Shown piece by piece: positions 1-4,523 of a stretch of 6,051 nucleotides of DNA. The notes under the pieces are model-generated. The model saw nothing but the letters and a program-made list of their open reading frames with translations. It was not told the origin of the DNA and made no database searches. Origin of the DNA: Bacillota bacterium (GTDB taxonomy: Bacteria; Bacillota; Clostridia; Lachnospirales; Lachnospiraceae). The position numbers and the translations under genes were made by a program. Position 1 is the stretch's first letter, and every line of letters begins with the position of its first letter. The stretch lies in contig JAEYWQ010000199.1 in NCBI GenBank assembly GCA_023428885.1, forward strand, positions 1 through 6,051, written 5' to 3'.

Positions 1-22
1 GTTCCAAGCTTTGCTCCTATTC

Positions 23-958
23 CTAAAATAAACGAAATTGATTATCTCTCATAGATTTTACACTTCTTTCAGTGATCTTATCCATTTCAGTTATTCTTCC
101 ACAAAGTAAGGGTGAATGAAGATCATAAAGCTTTGAATTTTCTGTAACTTTAGCATCATTAAAATTGGCATAACAATACTTACACCCATTCTTACATGTA
201 TTATAGGTTCCAACATCGATACTTTCTACACAAGCACATTCATTTCTCTGATTTTTATCCTTATCACAAATCAATTTACTAGCTATTATATTTTCTATCG
301 TAACTTTATCAATGCATGAACCATGATTAATTCCATATTGACTTAGATCCACTTTCTCAGCACAAGTTTCAATTCTTAACTTGTATTGCTTTGATATGAT
401 AGAAAAAATTCGTGCAATTTCAAGCATATCATAACTATTTATCTCCTTCAGAGTTAAGTCTTTCGTATTTCTTTGGGTTTTTGTGTATAGATCAATAAAG
501 CTAATTACAACTTTATTCGTATATGGAGACAACTGTTCTGCCATCTGCTTAAATGCCTTTTCATGATACTCTAATGTATAGGTATCATTCATTAAGATTG
601 GGTCATATCTCCATATCACTTTGTCCTTACCAATTTTCTTTGATAATTCTATAAAAGTTGAAATCATGTTATCAAATTTGTGAGGTACATTAGGCTCAAT
701 ATCTTTACCATAAGGGGTTAAAGAAAATTGAAAATAGTAATGATACTTGTCCAATTCATTTAATCTATTCATCATAGGCAAGGGATTTTTGGTCCAGAAT
801 ACAATGCAATCAATTACATCTGGACTAATATTTATTTTATTAATTTGATGTAAATTGAATGGATTTCGTACATATAAAAATCCTTCTTTCATTCTCTCAT
901 AAAACCAATCTGAATAATAACTTGGTATATCAGTACGTCTACTAACACTTAATATCAT
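23..958 (-). CDS. DUF1848 family protein, cysteine-rich, probable Fe-S / radical SAM-like
   Basis: Complete 311-residue protein, ATG to TAG. I recognise DUF1848 by the N-terminal SVSRRTDIP (4-12), FWTKNP (54-59), FQFSLTPYG (76-84), VIWRYDPIL (114-122), ETCAEK (197-202), NHGSCID (211-217) and a C-terminal CX3CX2C stretch, CKNGCKYCYAN (255-265). It has ten cysteines (51, 199, 215, 231, 241, 243, 255, 259, 262, 286), six of them in 231-286. There is no signal peptide or membrane segment, so it is probably cytosolic. CX3CX2C is the classical ligand set of the radical SAM 4Fe-4S cluster, but here it sits near the C-terminus; the family has no assigned reaction that I know of. The start is supported by AAGGA six bases upstream of ATG. 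It lies 36 bases after the small unknown gene and may be co-transcribed with it. Sampled lines are about 25-30% GC, below the exporter genes. Family call is confident; catalysis is inference. Confidence 0.88.
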   Translation of the reverse strand: MILSVSRRTDIPSYYSDWFYERMKEGFLYVRNPFNLHQINKINISPDVIDCIVFWTKNPLPMMNRLNELDKYHYYFQFSLTPYGKDIEPNVPHKFDNMISTFIELSKKIGKDKVIWRYDPILMNDTYTLEYHEKAFKQMAEQLSPYTNKVVISFIDLYTKTQRNTKDLTLKEINSYDMLEIARIFSIISKQYKLRIETCAEKVDLSQYGINHGSCIDKVTIENIIASKLICDKDKNQRNECACVESIDVGTYNTCKNGCKYCYANFNDAKVTENSKLYDLHSPLLCGRITEMDKITERSVKSMRDNQFRLF

Positions 959-994
959 ATCATTTCCTTACCTTCTTATACTGTTTTAATTTAG

Positions 995-1384
995 TTAATA
1001 ACTCAACATTTCAATCGCTTTAGGCTCAGTTGGGACAAAACTCTTTTTCGTTGCTCTAGAATCCTTATAAAAAGTCCCATCTGTATTTTTATGATATATA
1101 ATATAATTCTGACTATCCCTAGTAATAGGCTCCCCATAACTAGACCATTGCCAAGAGATTTCTTCAGCATCCACAACGTAAAACTCTCGCTCAGTATTAT
1201 AAATCTCCTGTGGTTGCTTTATCCTTAAGATTTCTTCTTCAAAATATATAATAAGCTCATTCGTTGTTGTATCATATTGTGCGTATTGTACTCTATGAAA
1301 ATTATCATACGGGCGTCCAAACCATTCACCCCAAAAACGTAAACTTCCTCCAGCTTTCAAAACAGAATATTGTTCCCTCATCAT
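995..1384 (-). CDS. small protein of unknown function (129 aa)
   Basis: Complete reading frame from ATG to TAA. I cannot assign a function. The N-terminus holds a striking aromatic block, GGSLRFWGEWFGRPYDNFHRV (residues 12-32, key residues W18, W21, F22, R24, P25, N28, H30). It is followed by an alternating, strand-like stretch (NELIIYFEEEILRI, 42-55) and a second Trp pair at 78 and 80. I have an impression of similar stand-alone proteins in Firmicutes, but no named domain. There is no signal peptide, membrane helix or cysteine, so a soluble, mainly beta protein is likely. A GGAGG ribosome site precedes two adjacent ATG codons, so the real start may be the second (1381), giving 128 residues. 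It lies 41 bases after the kinase gene and 36 before the DUF1848 gene, compatible with an operon tail, but nothing ties it functionally to either. Confidence 0.8.
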   Translation of the reverse strand: MMREQYSVLKAGGSLRFWGEWFGRPYDNFHRVQYAQYDTTTNELIIYFEEEILRIKQPQEIYNTEREFYVVDAEEISWQWSSYGEPITRDSQNYIIYHKNTDGTFYKDSRATKKSFVPTEPKAIEMLSY

Positions 1385-1396
1385 TATTCCTCCGAT
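1385..1396 (-). promoter_or_regulatory. ribosome binding site before tandem ATG codons
   Basis: On the minus strand CGGAGGAATA is followed by ATGATG. GGAGG stands 4 bases from the first ATG and 7 from the second; the second spacing is closer to the optimum, so the start is uncertain by one codon. Confidence 0.65.
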
Positions 1397-1406
1397 TAGT
1401 AATTTA

Positions 1407-1435
1407 AAAGTAGCCAGACCATTTTTTATACTGGC
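1407..1435 (-). terminator. weak hairpin spanning the kinase stop codon, possible attenuator
   Basis: In the transcript GCCAG (1431-1435) can pair with CTGGC (1413-1417) around a 13-base loop that contains the kinase TAA stop, followed by TACTTTT. The stem is only five base pairs and the T tract is broken, so it is at best partial termination between the kinase and the unknown gene, and it may be chance. Confidence 0.18.
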
Positions 1436-2892
1436 AAGCGAATTGTAAACTGAGTCCCCTTCTCTAGCCTACTCTCACATTGTATTTCTCCCCCATGCTC
1501 GTCGACAATATACTTACAGATTGATAAGCCCAGGCCTGAGCCAGAGATGCTCATGGTTCTAGACTTTTCCCCACGATAGAATTTCTCAAACACAAATGGA
1601 ATGTCCATGGCTCCGATTCCTCTGCCATTATCACGAACAAGAATACAAAGCTGGTGCTTTTCTTGGTCATAGAATACTACTAATTCTATTTTAACGTTTG
1701 CTAGGGATTCAGAGGATAACTTATCTTCGATGTTTTTACTATATTTTATACTATTATCGATGAGATTGGCGATTACCTGAGTGATTCGGTTTTCGTCAAA
1801 GGTAAGTATCAAGTTAGGGGCAGTATTAACATAAGCAAATTCTATTCCATGATATAGAACCAAACCTTCGAATTCCTTTGCCACTGCATCTATATAATCG
1901 TTAAAATATTGCTCTTTTTTCATAATTGATAGCTGATGCAATTCTGCATTTGAATGCTCTATGAGGTCGTGTATCATCTTGGATAATACCTCGGCTTTGG
2001 CTACGATAACCTCTGAATAACGTTTCACCTTATCAGCTTCTTTTGCCATGCCATCCCGTAAGCCTTCTCCATAGGCTTTGATGGTGGAGATTGGGGTTTT
2101 TAAATCATGTGAAATACATGAAATTAATTCCTTTTGACTCTTGTTTAATTCTTCTTCCCGTCTTCTCTTTTCTTTTAATTCATCTCGCATGAGCTCAAAC
2201 TGGTAAGCTAGAAGATCAATCTCATTACTAGATAACTTTGAGTTCCTGGTTTTTACAACCGATACCGAGTAATCTCCTTCTATCATTGCTTTGGAGGAAA
2301 CAATCATTTCTTGTAGCGGGAGCAGGATTCTGCGCTTCATATGAATTAAATAAATCAGATATAAAAGAAAAACCAAAAAACAGCTTAGTATGATTGGAAA
2401 GAAGAGAGAAAATATAAGCTGACCTTCTTTCATTCCCACTGCAGCAGCTCTCGGAAGGAAAAACCCAACATAGCCAACTGAAAGGATTTCTTCTTGTAGG
2501 ATAAAGCTAACTTTAACGTTTGCCCTATCGTTTATGTAAAAGCTTTGATCAATTTGCATGAAATCATTCAGGTTGATCAATGACTGGAGGGAATATTCTT
2601 CTTTCTCGCTATAGACTACGCTTCCCCTAGAATCAGTGATAACCATAGGATAGGTTTTCAGCTGATTTTCCACTACTTTTTCTTTATATACTGCTTCTAT
2701 GAATGTTCCATCCAGGATGCTATCTTGAATCATTTCCAGCTGATCTTTTACCAGGAGTCTGGCACGATTATAATGAGCATAACCGTCTTGGGACCGATAA
2801 TTGCCAAGAGAAAGAAAGATACCCATGGCCAAGATGACAGCCATTAAGATACCTAAACGTAATTGAATTTTCCATAACATATTCTTTTTCAT
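1426..2892 (-). CDS. membrane sensor histidine kinase (HAMP, HisKA, HATPase_c)
   Basis: Complete 488-residue two-component kinase. Segments in order: short basic N-terminus; TM1 about 10-30; extracytoplasmic sensor about 31-156, in which YPMVITDSRGSVVYS (81-95) resembles a Cache/PAS-like sensor strand pair; TM2 about 157-184; HAMP-like linker from RRILLPLQEM (187-196) to about 240; charged coiled coil about 235-255; HisKA with phospho-acceptor H262 in SHDLKTP; ATPase domain with N box NLIDNSIKYS (N380), G1 DNGRGIG (421-427), F box FEKFYR (435-440) and G2 GSGLGLS (451-457). All catalytic motifs are intact. It lies 17 bases downstream of the response regulator gene, its obvious partner, with AAGGA six bases before the ATG. 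The neighbouring exporter suggests that it senses an envelope stress or toxic compound, but the ligand cannot be read. The large outer domain and SHDLKTP box argue against the short-loop BceS type. Confidence 0.95.
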   Translation of the reverse strand: MKKNMLWKIQLRLGILMAVILAMGIFLSLGNYRSQDGYAHYNRARLLVKDQLEMIQDSILDGTFIEAVYKEKVVENQLKTYPMVITDSRGSVVYSEKEEYSLQSLINLNDFMQIDQSFYINDRANVKVSFILQEEILSVGYVGFFLPRAAAVGMKEGQLIFSLFFPIILSCFLVFLLYLIYLIHMKRRILLPLQEMIVSSKAMIEGDYSVSVVKTRNSKLSSNEIDLLAYQFELMRDELKEKRRREEELNKSQKELISCISHDLKTPISTIKAYGEGLRDGMAKEADKVKRYSEVIVAKAEVLSKMIHDLIEHSNAELHQLSIMKKEQYFNDYIDAVAKEFEGLVLYHGIEFAYVNTAPNLILTFDENRITQVIANLIDNSIKYSKNIEDKLSSESLANVKIELVVFYDQEKHQLCILVRDNGRGIGAMDIPFVFEKFYRGEKSRTMSISGSGLGLSICKYIVDEHGGEIQCESRLEKGTQFTIRLPV

Positions 2893-2909
2893 CCGCGTTC
2901 CTTACCTTC

Positions 2910-3608
2910 TTATGATATGGTAAACTTATATCCTGCACCCCACACAGTTTTGATATAATCTAAGTCAAACTCTTTTAGTTTCTCACGAATTCGTTTAATA
3001 TAAACTGCTACACTACTAATATCACCATATTCATTCATTCCCCAGACTCTTTCATAAATCTGCTCTTTTGAAAATACTTGATTTTTATTGCTGGAAAAGA
3101 ACCATAAGACTTCAAACTCCTTGGTGGTAAGTTCCAATTCTTTATTGTCTACGAATAGGGAATAGCTTTCTTTATGTAAAGTAAGTCGACCAATCGTTAT
3201 GCTTGATTCTGTATGCTTATGGCCCTCTTTGTTTTGGCAAATAGTATCATAGCGCCGAAGATGAGCTTTTACGCGTGCCACTAACTCTAAGGGACTAAAA
3301 GGCTTCGTTACATAGTCATCTGCACCAATCCCCAAACAAACCACTTTATCCATCTCTCCACTTTTGGCTGAGAGCATAATAATTGGCAGATCCAGACTTT
3401 CTCTAATCTTCTTACAAATCGTTACACCATCAATGATTGGCAGCATAATATCAAGGAGAAGCAGATCTGGATGAAAGTCTGCTACATATTGAAGTCCTGT
3501 CTTTCCATCAAATGCAAGTTTTACACTATAACCTTCTACCTCAAGATATTCTCCCAAGATTTCTGCAAGTTCTTGTTCATCCTCAATAATCAACACTCTT
3601 TGTGCCAT
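2910..3608 (-). CDS. OmpR/PhoB-family response regulator
   Basis: Complete 232-residue DNA-binding regulator. The receiver domain (about 3-117) keeps the acidic pair E9/D10, the phospho-acceptor D53 in LLDIMLP, switch residue S80, aromatic Y99 and K102 in TKPF. A polar linker (about 120-134) leads to the winged helix (about 135-231), recognised by ELTTKEFEVLWFF (159-171), the recognition helix region SSVAVYIKRIREKL (198-211) and the wing hairpin VWGAGYKF (222-229). It should be phosphorylated by the kinase encoded 17 bases downstream and bind direct-repeat DNA as a dimer. The start is firm: GGGGAGG lies a few bases before the ATG. The ATPase gene ends 59 bases upstream. The exporter genes are the likeliest targets, and the direct repeat ahead of the ATPase gene is a candidate site, but this is inference. 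Specific subfamily is not assigned. Confidence 0.95.
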   Translation of the reverse strand: MAQRVLIIEDEQELAEILGEYLEVEGYSVKLAFDGKTGLQYVADFHPDLLLLDIMLPIIDGVTICKKIRESLDLPIIMLSAKSGEMDKVVCLGIGADDYVTKPFSPLELVARVKAHLRRYDTICQNKEGHKHTESSITIGRLTLHKESYSLFVDNKELELTTKEFEVLWFFSSNKNQVFSKEQIYERVWGMNEYGDISSVAVYIKRIREKLKEFDLDYIKTVWGAGYKFTIS

Positions 3609-3640
3609 AGACCCTCCCCTAAGCTATATTTTGAATATGC

Positions 3641-3668
3641 AAAATCGTGCCAAGGATCACGAAGGCAC
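3641..3668 (-). terminator. weak hairpin with T tract between ATPase and regulator genes
   Basis: Just after the ATPase stop the transcript can form TCGTG/CACGA (3658-3662 with 3645-3649, 8-base loop) followed directly by TTTT, or the mutually exclusive GTGCC/GGCAC (3664-3668 with 3647-3651). Both stems are five base pairs. This could trim transcription between exporter and regulator, but it is too weak to call an intrinsic terminator firmly. Confidence 0.22.
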
Positions 3669-4426
3669 TACCAACCTCTCTCTTTTAGGAATTCATATAA
3701 TACCGCTTCCCGGTCTTTCGTTTCCTCTTTATCATAACGTCCAAGCTTTAATTCTCCATCAATCCTACCATCCCGTAGAAAGATAATGCGGTTTCCACGA
3801 ACTGCTGCCTTTAAGTCGTGGGTAACCATAACAATACTTTGACCTTGCTCATAGAGGCTGGTAAACAAATCTAGGACGTTCTCTCCGGTCTTTGAGTTTA
3901 AGGCTCCGGTAGGCTCATCCGCAAACAAAATCTCTGGTCCGTTCATTAAGGCTCGACAGATGGCAATTCTTTGCCGTTGCCCACCAGAAAGCTGGCTTGG
4001 AAACTTATTTGCATGTTCTTGAATCCCCATCTGTAACATCAGCTCTTCCACACGACTATGCGTCAAATTTCTATTTCTTTTCCGTTTATAGGTTGGACTT
4101 ATGATATTTTCTTTTGCTGTAAGATCCGGAATCAGATTCATTCCCTGGAACACAAAACCAATATGTTCTTGTCTTATGCTAGCCATCTGAGTTTCTTTAC
4201 ATTTTGTTATATTCTTCTCTTTTAAATATACCTCACCACTGGTAACTTTGTCCATACCACTTAACAAATAAAGTAACGTGGATTTTCCAGAGCCTGAACT
4301 CCCCATAATCACTGTAAAATCCTCTTGATATAGTTCTAAATCTAAATTCTTGATTACATTATTCACTTCACCATCGGTGACATAACTTTTACACACTTTA
4401 TCGCTTTTAATTACAATGCTATTCAT
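3668..4426 (-). CDS. ABC transporter ATPase, MacB/LolD/Bce type
   Basis: Cytoplasmic ATP-hydrolysing subunit of an FtsX-type exporter, about 252 residues, the usual length. In the numbering that begins one codon earlier at 4429, the motifs are Walker A GSSGSGKST (43-51), Q-loop Q95 in FVFQGMNLIP, signature LSGGQ (147-151), Walker B ILFADEP (167-173, catalytic E172), D-loop GALNSKTG (175-182) and H-loop H204 in VTHD. All are intact. The LSGGQRQRIAICRAL and DEPTGALNSKTG wording is typical of the ATPases that serve MacB/FtsX permeases. I chose the ATG at 4426 rather than the GTG at 4429: GGAGG lies 6 bases before the ATG but only 3 before the GTG. The partner permease ends 94 bases upstream and the response regulator starts 59 bases downstream. 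The substrate is unknown; peptide antibiotics or lipid-related compounds are common for this class. Confidence 0.95.
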   Translation of the reverse strand: MNSIVIKSDKVCKSYVTDGEVNNVIKNLDLELYQEDFTVIMGSSGSGKSTLLYLLSGMDKVTSGEVYLKEKNITKCKETQMASIRQEHIGFVFQGMNLIPDLTAKENIISPTYKRKRNRNLTHSRVEELMLQMGIQEHANKFPSQLSGGQRQRIAICRALMNGPEILFADEPTGALNSKTGENVLDLFTSLYEQGQSIVMVTHDLKAAVRGNRIIFLRDGRIDGELKLGRYDKEETKDREAVLYEFLKERGW

Positions 4427-4429
4427 CAC

Positions 4430-4437
4430 TTACCTCC
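4430..4437 (-). promoter_or_regulatory. ribosome binding site deciding the ATPase start
   Basis: On the minus strand TGGAGGTAA is followed by GTG and then ATG. The 6-base spacing from GGAGG to ATG (4426) is normal while 3 bases to GTG (4429) is too short, favouring ATG. Confidence 0.7.
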
Positions 4438-4446
4438 ACATAATAT

Positions 4447-4483
4447 ATTCTACAATTCTTCATATCCGTATCATGTATGACAA
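4447..4483 (-). promoter_or_regulatory. candidate promoter for ATPase-regulator-kinase
   Basis: Two overlapping sigma-A-like options are visible on the minus strand. One is ATGATA (4469-4474), 16 bases, TAGAAT (4447-4452). The other is TTGTCA (4478-4483), 17 bases, AAGAAT (4455-4460). Each has one fair and one weak hexamer. The 94-base gap, the longest in the window, and the overlapping direct repeat make an internal start reasonable, but an AT-rich background yields such matches by chance. Confidence 0.3.
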
Positions 4484-4497
4484 TTCCTATCCGTCAT
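4452..4497. repeat. imperfect direct repeat, possible operator
   Basis: On the plus strand ACAATTC-TTCA-TATCCGT-AT-CAT (4452-4474) recurs as ACAATTC-C-TATCCGT-CAT (4480-4497). Two 7-base blocks and a trailing CAT are identical and in the same order, differing only by short insertions. The pair sits in the non-coding gap and overlaps the candidate promoter, as a regulator binding site would. It could also be a small tandem duplication. Confidence 0.45.
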
Positions 4498-4523
4498 TTT
4501 TCTACTCGTGCTTACTACAGACC

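Noticed and set aside
959..994. Separate promoter for the DUF1848 gene (TATAAG near 975-980 with TTGAGT upstream)
   Set aside because: The spacing between the hexamers is about 20 bases, too long, and the gap is short enough for simple read-through.
1385..1425. Promoter for the small unknown gene (TTGCCA ... TACTTT)
   Set aside because: A 19-base spacer and a poor -10 match; not better than chance in AT-rich DNA.
3471..3737. 88-codon open frame on the plus strand
   Set aside because: It lies antisense across the 5' part of the regulator gene and the 3' end of the ATPase gene, has no convincing ribosome site, and its translation shows no domain; the opposite strand holds intact conserved genes.
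1426..4429. Calling the module bceRSAB by name
   Set aside because: The kinase has a large outer domain and a SHDLKTP H-box unlike BceS, the gene order differs, and the permease is incomplete, so a specific symbol is not justified.
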